NCBI GenBank assembly: GCA_964573885.1
Contig: CAZNLL010000084.1
Coordinates: 1-17,240 of the forward strand
Length of the DNA: 17,240 nt
Source of the DNA: CAZNLL01 sp964573885
GTDB taxonomy: Bacteria > Desulfobacterota > DSM-4660 > Desulfatiglandales > Desulfatiglandaceae
Reading direction: 5' to 3'
Position numbers and translations under genes: made by a program
In this document: positions 1 to 6,550 of the stretch, one piece after another
Layout: each line of letters opens with the position of its first letter
Position numbering within the stretch: the first letter of the stretch is position 1
The notes under the pieces: model-generated
What the model saw: the letters and a program-made list of their open reading frames with translations, nothing else
Database searches by the model: none
Told to the model about the DNA's origin: nothing

Positions 1-2
1 AT

Positions 3-125
3 TTATATAAGGGGCAAATGGAATGCCAAAATATGGCTCATAAAAAGAAAACTGGCTCCCCCCAGAATCAGAAGGGTGATCCAGTTCTGAATTCTAAGCG
101 CCTTTGACAACCTTTCCCAATCCAC
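3..125 (-). pseudogene. AtpI-like ATP synthase accessory gene, interrupted after 40 codons
   Basis: A GTG codon overlaps the TAG stop of the preceding atpZ-like gene (shared TAGTG), which suggests translational coupling. The frame begins MDWERLSKALRIQNW and runs into a hydrophobic helix, like the start of ATP synthase subunit I proteins, which are about 120 residues with four membrane helices. Here the frame meets TAA at bases 5-3 after only 40 codons. Beyond the TTTT run near bases 27-32 another frame stays open to the window edge (reading FGIPFAPYIN), so a one-base frameshift or sequencing error is plausible. AtpI assists c-ring assembly and ion supply to the F1Fo synthase, and atpB would be expected just beyond the edge. 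The alternatives are a real 40-residue membrane peptide or a chance short frame. The family assignment rests on position and only about 30 residues. Confidence 0.45.
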
Positions 126-343
126 TACAGGTCCTTGGCCTTTTTATATAGGATATAGAGATTTCTGAATGCCGCTGCAATCCCGAAACCCAGGCCGATA
201 AAGGAAAGCCAGGGCCCGGTATCCAGCCACCTGTCCAGGTAATAACCCAGTAAAGCCCCTAAAGCGATCGACAAGGCCATGGCCATGCCGATGGTGCTCA
301 GGTAACCCAGCGTTTTGATCGCTTTTTTGAGGTCTTCATCCAT
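125..343 (-). CDS. atpZ: AtpZ/AtpI family small membrane protein of the F1Fo ATP synthase cluster
   Basis: This 72-residue protein has two predicted membrane helices (about residues 12-33 and 45-62). A short charged loop with a YYLDRWLDTGPW stretch lies between them, and the C-terminus is lysine-rich. This is the layout of the AtpZ/AtpI small proteins encoded at the head of ATP synthase operons. They are thought to help c-ring assembly or Mg2+ handling at the membrane. The next gene downstream on this strand is an AtpI-like frame whose GTG overlaps this stop, which supports the assignment. The ATG at 343 has no clear Shine-Dalgarno sequence. No convincing promoter was found in the 91 bases between it and hemL, so read-through from hemL is possible. 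Symbol usage varies between atpZ and atpI. Confidence 0.75.
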   Translation of the reverse strand: MDEDLKKAIKTLGYLSTIGMAMALSIALGALLGYYLDRWLDTGPWLSFIGLGFGIAAAFRNLYILYKKAKDL

Positions 344-434
344 TAATGATCAAGGCCAGAAACCTGAGACCGCTAAAAGGAAAAACCGGAGTGTCTGTAT
401 CATAGACCTGGAGGCAAAGTCAACAGATTTTTGT

Positions 435-1715
435 CTAAAGGACACCAAAGGCCCTTTTTGCATGATCCAGGGTTTTTTCAATGATTTCTTCACCATGGGC
501 GGTGGAGATAAAGGTGGCTTCAAATGGGGAAGGGGCCAGGTAAATCCCCTGCTCCATCATGAACCTGTAATAGCTCCTGAAGCGTCTCTGGTCGGTCTCC
601 CTGGCCGAGGTGAAGCCCCGGACAGGCCCGGATGTGAAAAAGAGGGTCCCCATGGACCCCGCACGGTTGACGGTAACTTGGAGCCCATGGTCGCGGGCCG
701 CGGATTCCAGGCCGGAAAAAAGGCTTCGGCCCCTTTCCTCCAGGGCGGGATAGGGATTAGTCCCCTTCAGGACCCGGAGCGTAGCCAAACCTGCGGCCAT
801 GGCCAGGGGGTTCCCCGAGAGGGTCCCGGCCTGGTAAATGTCACCTTCGGGGGCCACCCTGGACATGATGTCCCGTCTCCCTCCGTAAGCCCCTACGGGC
901 AGGCCTCCGCCTATGATTTTGCCCAGGCAGGTGAGGTCGGGCATGACGCCGTAGAGCTCTTGGGCCCCGCCGGGTGCAACCCTGAAACCGCTGATGACCT
1001 CGTCGAAAATCAGGATGGCCCCGTGCGCCTCGGTGACCTTCCTCAGTTCCTCCAAAAAACCCTTTTCCGGCAGGACGACTCCCATGTTCCCGGGAATGGG
1101 CTCAACAATCAGGGCCGCAATCTCCGGGCCGTAACGTTTAAAGGCCTGGGTGACCGCCTCAAGGTCGTTGAAGGGCAGGGAAAGGGTATGCTTGGCCAGG
1201 TCCCGGGGCACCCCGGGACTGTCCGGAATACCCAGGGTAGCCACCCCGGACCCTGCCGCAACCAGCATGCTGTCGGCATGTCCATGGTAGCAGCCCTCAA
1301 ATTTGATAATCTTTTCCCGTCCCGTGTATCCCCTGGCCAGGCGGATCGCGCTCATGGCCGCCTCGGTTCCCGAGTTCACCATGCGCACCATATCAATGGA
1401 TGGGACCATTTCTACAATGGTCTGTGCCATGTCCACCTCCAATTGGGTGGGAGCTCCGTAACTGGTCCCACGGCGGAGGCCTTTTTCCAGGGCCTCCAGG
1501 ACATCGGGGTGGCCGTGGCCCAGGATCATGGGGCCCCAGGAGCACACGTAATCGACGTATTCTTTCCCGGTGATATCCCAGAGTCGGCAGCCCTCTGCCC
1601 GGTCAATAAAGGGGGGATCCATGTCTACGGCCTTTCCCGCCCTTACCGGGCTGTTAACGCCTCCGGGGATGTAAGTTTTGGCCTTTTCAAACAGGGTCTT
1701 TGATTGATCGTCCAT
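435..1715 (-). CDS. hemL: Glutamate-1-semialdehyde 2,1-aminomutase
   Basis: This PLP enzyme converts glutamate-1-semialdehyde to 5-aminolevulinate, the last C5-pathway step before all tetrapyrroles, in the cytoplasm. The 426 residues match the usual length. Visible family marks are the N-terminal PGGVNSPVRA, the NSGTEA phosphate-binding loop (114-119), YHGHAD (143-148), FDEV with the PLP-ring Asp238, and the Schiff-base lysine K266 in LGKIIGGG. The ATG at 1715 is chosen because AGGA lies 8-9 bases upstream and the N-terminus fits the family. The gene starts 32 bases after ahbB and probably shares its transcript. Aminotransferase-fold paralogues such as acetylornithine aminotransferase are less likely, given the GSA-specific N-terminal and GKIIGGG motifs. 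The gene looks intact. Confidence 0.96.
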   Translation of the reverse strand: MDDQSKTLFEKAKTYIPGGVNSPVRAGKAVDMDPPFIDRAEGCRLWDITGKEYVDYVCSWGPMILGHGHPDVLEALEKGLRRGTSYGAPTQLEVDMAQTIVEMVPSIDMVRMVNSGTEAAMSAIRLARGYTGREKIIKFEGCYHGHADSMLVAAGSGVATLGIPDSPGVPRDLAKHTLSLPFNDLEAVTQAFKRYGPEIAALIVEPIPGNMGVVLPEKGFLEELRKVTEAHGAILIFDEVISGFRVAPGGAQELYGVMPDLTCLGKIIGGGLPVGAYGGRRDIMSRVAPEGDIYQAGTLSGNPLAMAAGLATLRVLKGTNPYPALEERGRSLFSGLESAARDHGLQVTVNRAGSMGTLFFTSGPVRGFTSARETDQRRFRSYYRFMMEQGIYLAPSPFEATFISTAHGEEIIEKTLDHAKRAFGVL

Positions 1716-1747
1716 GGGGTCATTCCTGATAATGGTGTGAAAGCGGT

Positions 1748-2212
1748 TCAGAAGTATTCCATACTGGTCTTTTTGAATTCCTTTTCACTGAAGAGCAGCA
1801 CATAGTCATCAATGCCCACGGACCGGGCCATCCTTTTCGCCAGCTCAAGGCAATCCTGACGGTTGCTTCTATGGATCATGGTGTAGAGATTATACGGCCA
1901 GCCCTTTCGGGCCTCGCGCTGATAGCAGTGAGTCACTTCCCGGAATCGGGCCAGCCTCTTTCCGGTCTCTTCGATATGCTCCTCAGGGGCCTTCCAGGCG
2001 ACCATGGCATTGGAACTAAACCCGGCCTCCTGGTGGCGCAAGGTGGCTCCAAAGCGCCGGATCACGCCCCGCTCTCTAAGGTGCTTTATCCTTTCGATAA
2101 ATGCTTCTTCGCTCATGCCCGCCTTTTCCGCCATGTCCGCGAAAGGACGGGTGCCCAGGGGCAGGTCTCCCTGAATGAGGCTCACCACCTTCTTGTCTTT
2201 TTCATCAATCAC
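1748..2212 (-). CDS. ahbB: Siroheme decarboxylase AhbB-like, Lrp/AsnC-fold protein
   Basis: An N-terminal winged-helix Lrp/AsnC-like region (about residues 1-55) is followed by the ferredoxin-like domain of the AhbA/AhbB/NirDLGH family. The run THCYQRE then GWPYNLYTMIH is characteristic of the AhbB/NirG/NirH/NirL side. AhbA/NirD proteins usually carry an NLWF-type motif instead. With AhbA, AhbB decarboxylates siroheme to didecarboxysiroheme in the alternative heme route of sulfate reducers and archaea. The neighbouring hemL supports a tetrapyrrole role rather than transcriptional control. I chose the GTG at 2212, preceded by AAGG at about 8 bases. The same frame opens at another GTG at 2236, which would add eight residues but has no Shine-Dalgarno sequence. 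No ahbA is present in the window, so a homodimer or a distant partner must be assumed. Confidence 0.8.
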   Translation of the reverse strand: MIDEKDKKVVSLIQGDLPLGTRPFADMAEKAGMSEEAFIERIKHLRERGVIRRFGATLRHQEAGFSSNAMVAWKAPEEHIEETGKRLARFREVTHCYQREARKGWPYNLYTMIHRSNRQDCLELAKRMARSVGIDDYVLLFSEKEFKKTSMEYF

Positions 2213-2270
2213 GGCACAGGCCTTTCTCGGTTCCACGGGGGATCAGACGGAATTTATTCCTGATTCGACG

Positions 2271-2297
2271 AATATAAGATGGCATGTGCGTTGTCAA
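2271..2297 (-). promoter_or_regulatory. Sigma70-type promoter for ahbB-hemL
   Basis: On the minus strand a perfect TTGACA (2297-2292) is followed after 15 bases by TATATT (2276-2271), five of six matches to the -10 consensus. Transcription would begin near 2264, about 30-55 bases before the candidate ahbB start codons. The spacer is shorter than the ideal 17. Confidence 0.55.
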
Positions 2298-2396
2298 GGC
2301 CCATCTGCCTCCTTACACATTTGTAGGGGGATAGAGGCAAGGGGAATTGAGGGGCAAGGATATGAGAGATGGGGGAGGCCGAAAGACTCATTGGGC

Positions 2397-2423
2397 TTGC
2401 AAAAGCAGGGGCAATTGTATAAT
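2397..2423 (+). promoter_or_regulatory. Sigma70-type promoter for the DUF1992 gene
   Basis: TTGCAA (2397-2402) and a perfect TATAAT (2418-2423) are separated by 15 bases. Shifting the -35 by one base gives CTTGCA with a spacer of 16. The start point would be near 2430, about 70 bases before the coding start. It faces away from the ahbB-hemL promoter. It may also feed the transport operon that starts 64 bases after the DUF1992 gene, because I see no good promoter directly before livM. Confidence 0.5.
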
Positions 2424-2499
2424 AAAGAAGGAATAATAGAGCCCTTAGTCCCTCACAGGGGACAGGAAAAAGCAGCGCAGTGAGGCAAGAATACCCTTG

Positions 2500-2868
2500 A
2501 TGGGATTTACGAAAATCATTGAGCAGCGGATCAAAGAAGCCCAGGACCAGGGGGCATTCGATGAGCTCCCCGGCCGGGGCCGGCCCCTTGAGATAGAGGA
2601 CGACAGTCATATCCCTGAAGAACTCAGGCTGGCTTACAAGATCCTTAAGAACGCGGACTGCCTCCCTCCTGAACTTGAACTCAAAAAGGAGATCAGACAA
2701 ATGGAGGACATGCTGGGAGCCATCCCAGATGAAAAGGAGCGGTACCGTCTGATCAAGAGGATCAACTATAAGATACTCAAATTAAACATGATGGGCAAGA
2801 AGTCCCCCTTGCTGGAAGAGACGGAGTTGTACTACAAAAAGTTGGTTGACAAGTTCGCCGAGAAGTGA
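2500..2868 (+). CDS. DUF1992 (DnaJ homologue subfamily C member 28-like, YhdN-type) protein
   Basis: This 122-residue soluble protein consists almost entirely of the DUF1992 domain. It opens with an amphipathic FTKIIEQRIKEAQDQGAFDELPG stretch, then the conserved GRGRPL turn, and LRLAYKILKNADCLPPELEL around residues 46-66. The second half is charged and probably helical or coiled (KEIRQMEDML and onward). Bacterial members are free-standing, as here, with no J domain. The cellular role is not established, so no function is claimed. An ATG at 2500 directly follows an in-frame TTG at 2497, and the ATG is preferred. The only Shine-Dalgarno candidate is GAGG at 2482-2485, rather far upstream. A short inverted repeat (CAAAAG/CTTTTG, 2869-2884) lies right after the stop but is too weak to call a terminator. 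Confidence 0.85.
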   Translation: MGFTKIIEQRIKEAQDQGAFDELPGRGRPLEIEDDSHIPEELRLAYKILKNADCLPPELELKKEIRQMEDMLGAIPDEKERYRLIKRINYKILKLNMMGKKSPLLEETELYYKKLVDKFAEK

Positions 2869-2932
2869 CAAAAGAGGCCTTTTGCTTCGCTTGGGGAAGA
2901 ATAAACGCGGTTTCTGAAGGGAAGATCGTACC

Positions 2933-3982
2933 ATGGACATGAAGAGGGATTATTATGAGGACATTCAGCTTTTGGACAGCAAGGTCCTCTGGTTTTGGTT
3001 TCTCATGCTCATTGCGGCGCTGGTTACGCTCCCCTTCGTCACCCCCAAGTATTATATCTATATGGCCAATTATATGGCCATTAACGTCATTGTCACGGTG
3101 GGGCTCAATATCCTGGTGGGTTATACCGGGCAGATCTCTCTGGGCCACGCCGGTTTCTTTGCCATTGGGGCTTATTTCACGGTCCTTTTCATGACCGGGC
3201 TTCATCTTCCCTTCCTTCTGGCCCTTGTCCTGGCTGCATTGGTTGCCGCCTTTTTTGGATTCATCCTGGGTTTGCCGGCCCTAAGACTGGAAGGCCCCTA
3301 CCTGGCCATTGCCACCCTGGGCTTTGGCATGGCCATCACCCAGGTGATCGGGCGATGGCAGTTATTTGGAGGCAGGATGGGCCTGGAAACCCCGTCGCTG
3401 ATGTTTTTCGGCCTTGACCTGGCTACCGACACCCAACGTTACTTCTTGATCATCCCTATAACCTTTCTCATGACCTTGGGAGCCAGAAATTTGATGAAGA
3501 CCAGGGTGGGCAGGGCCTTTATCGCCATCCGGGACAGCGATATCGCCGCCGAGACCATGGGAGTCAACCTGACCCTTTACAAGACCCTGGCCTTTGCAGT
3601 AAGCGCCTTTTATACCGGAATCGCAGGCGGGCTCTTCGCCTTTGTACTGGGTTTTATCAGCCCAAGCACGTTCAACTTTATTCTCTCCATCTATTTTTTG
3701 GCCTTTGTGATTGTGGGGGGACTGGGATCCATTTTCGGCTCCATCATGGGTGGGGTGGTTATGACTTGGCTCATGCTGGAACTTGATAAGGTCCAGGAAC
3801 TCCCCTATATAGGAGAGCTGTTGATAAGCTTCTCCGAAAATTGGATGAGCGTAAGCGGGCTTCCCAACGTGGCCAGCATCATCTTCGGGCTGATTATTAT
3901 ACTCCTTGTGGTCTTTGAGCCCTTGGGGCTTTACGGCTTTTGGATCAGGACCAAGATCTACTGGAAGACATGGCCCTTCTAG
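2933..3982 (+). CDS. livM: Branched-chain amino acid-type ABC transporter permease LivM
   Basis: LivM is one of the two inner-membrane permeases of the HAAT (LIV-type) importer. The 349 residues hold a short cytoplasmic N-terminus (about 18 residues) and eight to ten hydrophobic segments. The family signature NILVGYTGQISLGHAGFFAIGAY spans about residues 60-83. A second conserved block, TLGFGMAITQVI, is near 131, and the LivM EAA-like cytoplasmic loop (GRAFIAIRDSDIAAETMGV) is near 193-211. The ATG at 2933 has AAGGGA about 10 bases upstream. It is the first gene of the transport operon. LivM-type permeases also serve importers for amides, urea and aromatic or aliphatic acids, so the substrate cannot be read from this gene. 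The gene appears intact and of normal length. Confidence 0.93.
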   Translation: MDMKRDYYEDIQLLDSKVLWFWFLMLIAALVTLPFVTPKYYIYMANYMAINVIVTVGLNILVGYTGQISLGHAGFFAIGAYFTVLFMTGLHLPFLLALVLAALVAAFFGFILGLPALRLEGPYLAIATLGFGMAITQVIGRWQLFGGRMGLETPSLMFFGLDLATDTQRYFLIIPITFLMTLGARNLMKTRVGRAFIAIRDSDIAAETMGVNLTLYKTLAFAVSAFYTGIAGGLFAFVLGFISPSTFNFILSIYFLAFVIVGGLGSIFGSIMGGVVMTWLMLELDKVQELPYIGELLISFSENWMSVSGLPNVASIIFGLIIILLVVFEPLGLYGFWIRTKIYWKTWPF

Positions 3983-4063
3983 GGAGCAAGGGGCCTGCCC
4001 GGTCCCATAAGATGCCCTGCCCTGTGGGCGCGGGAAAGAATTTATGAAATAAGAGGTCAGGTG

Positions 4064-4936
4064 ATGTTCCTACAATTAATCATAAGCGGTCTCTCCTTTG
4101 GAAGCCTCTACGCCCTGATCGCCCTGGCCATGGTCATTATCTATAAGACCTCGGAGGTCCCCAACTTTGGGCAAGGCGAGATGGCCATGATTTCAACTTT
4201 TGTGGCCTATTCTCTCCTGGTGTCTTACAACCATTCCTATGCCCTTTCTTTTGTGGGCGCCTTTTTATTTGCCGCCGCCCTGGGGGCATTTTTGGAATTT
4301 GCCTTCTTGCGAAGGGCCAAAGACCCGAACATCTTGAGTCTCATCCTTATTACCTTGGGATTTGAGATGGTCCTTTACGGCGTGGCCAGCTGGAAATGGG
4401 GGGCGGACCAACGCAACCTTCCTTTCCCTGTTTCCGATTTTGATATCATCAACCTGGGGCCCGCGGTGATCAGCTACTTGAATATCGCCACCCTGCTCAT
4501 TACCCTGATGCTGATGCTTCTCCTTTTTCTCTTTTTCCGGTACACCAAGGTGGGGATCGCCATGAAGGCCACCCAGCAGAATGCCATGGCGGCCAGGATC
4601 AATGGGATCCGTACCAACAGGATTCTCTCAATGACCTGGGCCATGAGTTCTATAATCGGTGCCGTGGCCGGGATGCTCCTGGCCCCCATTGCCACGCTGG
4701 ATCCGAATCTTATGCTTGATCCCCTGTTAAAGGGTTTTGCCTCCGCCGTGCTGGGCGGAATGACGACCCTGGTCGGGGCGGCCTTGGGGGGGTATATCTT
4801 GGGGATTATTGAAAACCTCTTCGGAGGTTATGTTTCCCTTGAATTTAAGTCCATTGTCGCCTTTGGCATTATTGTATTGGTCCTCTGCTTTAAGCCGAGC
4901 GGGCTTTTTGCCAGACACTATGTACGAAAGGTCTAA
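4064..4936 (+). CDS. livH: Branched-chain amino acid-type ABC transporter permease LivH
   Basis: LivH is the second permease of the HAAT importer and pairs with LivM in the inner membrane. The 290 residues carry the typical start QLIISGLSFGSLYALIAL, a conserved NFGQGEMAMI near residues 37-46, the EAA-like cytoplasmic loop GIAMKATQQNAMAARINGI (about 166-184), and the late AVLGGMTTLVGAALGGYILGIIE block (about 228-250). I chose the ATG at 4064, which has AGAGG seven bases upstream. An adjacent in-frame GTG at 4061 is poorly spaced. The gene follows livM after about 80 bases, the largest gap inside the transporter core, and livG begins 37 bases after its stop. Substrate is not deducible from the permease alone. 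Confidence 0.93.
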   Translation: MFLQLIISGLSFGSLYALIALAMVIIYKTSEVPNFGQGEMAMISTFVAYSLLVSYNHSYALSFVGAFLFAAALGAFLEFAFLRRAKDPNILSLILITLGFEMVLYGVASWKWGADQRNLPFPVSDFDIINLGPAVISYLNIATLLITLMLMLLLFLFFRYTKVGIAMKATQQNAMAARINGIRTNRILSMTWAMSSIIGAVAGMLLAPIATLDPNLMLDPLLKGFASAVLGGMTTLVGAALGGYILGIIENLFGGYVSLEFKSIVAFGIIVLVLCFKPSGLFARHYVRKV

Positions 4937-4973
4937 GAGATAAAGGGCTCCTCCTGAAGGGAGTTTGGAGGTT

Positions 4974-5789
4974 ATGGACGGCGGAAACACCACAAAAGAT
5001 GCCTTTTTTTCAGTAAAAAGCTTGACCATGAGCTTCGGCGGCCTGATGGCCGTGGACAATGTCAATTTTGAAGTGAAACAGGGGACCATCTTTTCTATTA
5101 TCGGCCCTAACGGGGCTGGAAAGACGACCATTTTCAACTGTATCAGCGGACTCTATGTGCCGGATTCGGGTCAAATTCTTTATCAGGGAGAGAATGTGAC
5201 CGGGCTTAAGCCGCACCGTATCGCGAAAAAGGGGATTGCCCGGACATTTCAAAACATTGAGCTCTTTTCCAGGATGACCACCATGGAAAATCTCATGCTG
5301 GGCCGCCATATTCATATGAAGACAGGGCCCTGGAGCGGTGCCACTTTCCATAGAAGAGGTTCCAAGGCCGCTCGGGAGGAGATCCAGCATCGGGAACGGG
5401 TGGAGCAGATTATTGACCTCCTGGACCTGCAGTCGGCGAGAGATCAGTTCGTCGGCGCCCTCCCGTATGGGACCCAGAAACTGGTGGAACTTGGAAGGGC
5501 CCTGGCCTTGGAGCCCAAGCTGCTTCTCCTTGACGAACCCTCCGCGGGGATGAATTCGGAAGAGAAACAAGACCTGATCTTTTGGGTTAAGGATATTCAG
5601 GATGAACTCGGGGTGACCATCCTTTTGATCGAACATGACATGAAGATGGTCATGGATATCTCAGACCGTGTTTTGGCTATTAACTTCGGCAAGCCTATCA
5701 CAGAGGGGGTGCCTGAGGAGGTACAGAGGCATCCCGAGGTCTTGAAGGCCTACTTGGGAGAGGATGAATCCATTGGCCACGCTGCTTGA
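4974..5789 (+). CDS. livG: Branched-chain amino acid-type ABC transporter ATP-binding protein LivG
   Basis: LivG is a cytoplasmic ATPase that drives the LivM/LivH pore together with LivF. In the 271-residue protein the Walker A loop is GPNGAGKT (44-51), the Q-loop glutamine lies in RTFQNIELF near residue 93, the LivG-type signature is LPYGTQK (163-169), Walker B is LLLLDEPS (183-190), and the switch histidine is in LIEHDM (about 221). All catalytic residues are present. I start at the ATG at 4974, served by AAGGGAG 10 bases upstream (4957-4963). A TTG at 4965 in the same frame is badly spaced. The 3' end overlaps livF by 26 bases, a sign of coupled translation within the operon. Confidence 0.94.
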   Translation: MDGGNTTKDAFFSVKSLTMSFGGLMAVDNVNFEVKQGTIFSIIGPNGAGKTTIFNCISGLYVPDSGQILYQGENVTGLKPHRIAKKGIARTFQNIELFSRMTTMENLMLGRHIHMKTGPWSGATFHRRGSKAAREEIQHRERVEQIIDLLDLQSARDQFVGALPYGTQKLVELGRALALEPKLLLLDEPSAGMNSEEKQDLIFWVKDIQDELGVTILLIEHDMKMVMDISDRVLAINFGKPITEGVPEEVQRHPEVLKAYLGEDESIGHAA

Positions 5790-6549
5790 ACTGAAGAATA
5801 TTGAGACCTTTTACCGTTTGATCTACGCCTTGCGAGGGGTGTCTCTCACCGTGGAGAAGGGCACCATTACGGCCATCTTGGGCAACAACGGGGCCGGAAA
5901 ATCCACCATTCTTAAGACCGTTATGGGACTCCTGGATGATCAACCCGACAAAGGGACCATTGAGTTTTTGGGAAAACGAATTGACGGAAAGGATCCGGAG
6001 GTGATGGTGAGGATGGGCCTGTCCTATGTACCTGAGGGACGGGAGGTCTTTGAGGAACTGAGCGTCAGAGAAAACCTCCTCATGGGCGCTTATATCAGGA
6101 GGGATCGTCAGGGGGTTAAGAAAGATTTCGAACAGATCTACAGCTACTTCCCTGTGCTCAAGGAAAGGGAGGACCAGTGGGCCGGGACGCTTTCCGGTGG
6201 GGAACAACAGATGCTGGCCATAGGCCGGGCCCTCATGAACCGGCCCAAGCTTCTCTTCCTCGATGAGCCCTCTCTGGGGCTTTCTCCTCTTCTGGTGAAG
6301 GATATTTTTGGTATCATCAAACAAATCAATAGCGAGGGGGTCACCATCCTGCTGGTGGAACAGAATGCGCGCATGGCCCTTTCCATCTCCGATCTGGGTT
6401 TGATCCTTGAAAACGGCCGGTTCGTCATGAAGGGAAAGTCCAAGGACCTGATGGAGGACAAGGACGTCCGGGAATTCTACATGGGAATGAAATCCGAGGA
6501 GTCGGCCAAGGGGTATCAACGGTGGAAGAGAAAGAAGCGGTGGAGATAG
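5764..6549 (+). CDS. livF: Branched-chain amino acid-type ABC transporter ATP-binding protein LivF
   Basis: LivF is the second ATPase of the importer and forms a heterodimer with LivG. The Walker A loop is GNNGAGKST (40-48), the signature LSGGEQQ (143-149) and Walker B LLFLDEPS (163-170). The switch position reads LLVEQNA, with Gln rather than His, which is usual for LivF. The ATG at 5764 lies inside livG with GGGAG 4 bases upstream. The 261-residue length exceeds the usual 230-240 because of a C-terminal tail rich in Arg, Lys and Trp (from about residue 240) that runs up to the next gene. I cannot say whether the tail is functional. The acyl-CoA ligase starts one base after the stop. Confidence 0.94.
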   Translation: MNPLATLLELKNIETFYRLIYALRGVSLTVEKGTITAILGNNGAGKSTILKTVMGLLDDQPDKGTIEFLGKRIDGKDPEVMVRMGLSYVPEGREVFEELSVRENLLMGAYIRRDRQGVKKDFEQIYSYFPVLKEREDQWAGTLSGGEQQMLAIGRALMNRPKLLFLDEPSLGLSPLLVKDIFGIIKQINSEGVTILLVEQNARMALSISDLGLILENGRFVMKGKSKDLMEDKDVREFYMGMKSEESAKGYQRWKRKKRWR

Positions 6550-6550
6550 A

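Noticed and set aside
395..423. TTGACT with a possible -10 (TACAGA or TATGAT) before atpZ on the minus strand
   Set aside because: The -35 is good, but the spacers are 18 with a poor -10 or 13 with a good one. This is too weak to annotate.
315..1703. A 462-codon open frame on the plus strand
   Set aside because: It runs antisense to hemL, which has every family motif, and its translation has low-complexity, non-protein-like composition. It is a shadow frame.
2869..2884. CAAAAG/CTTTTG inverted repeat as a terminator before livM
   Set aside because: The stem is six pairs, four of them A-T, with a four-base loop and no T run after it. It would be too unstable to terminate.
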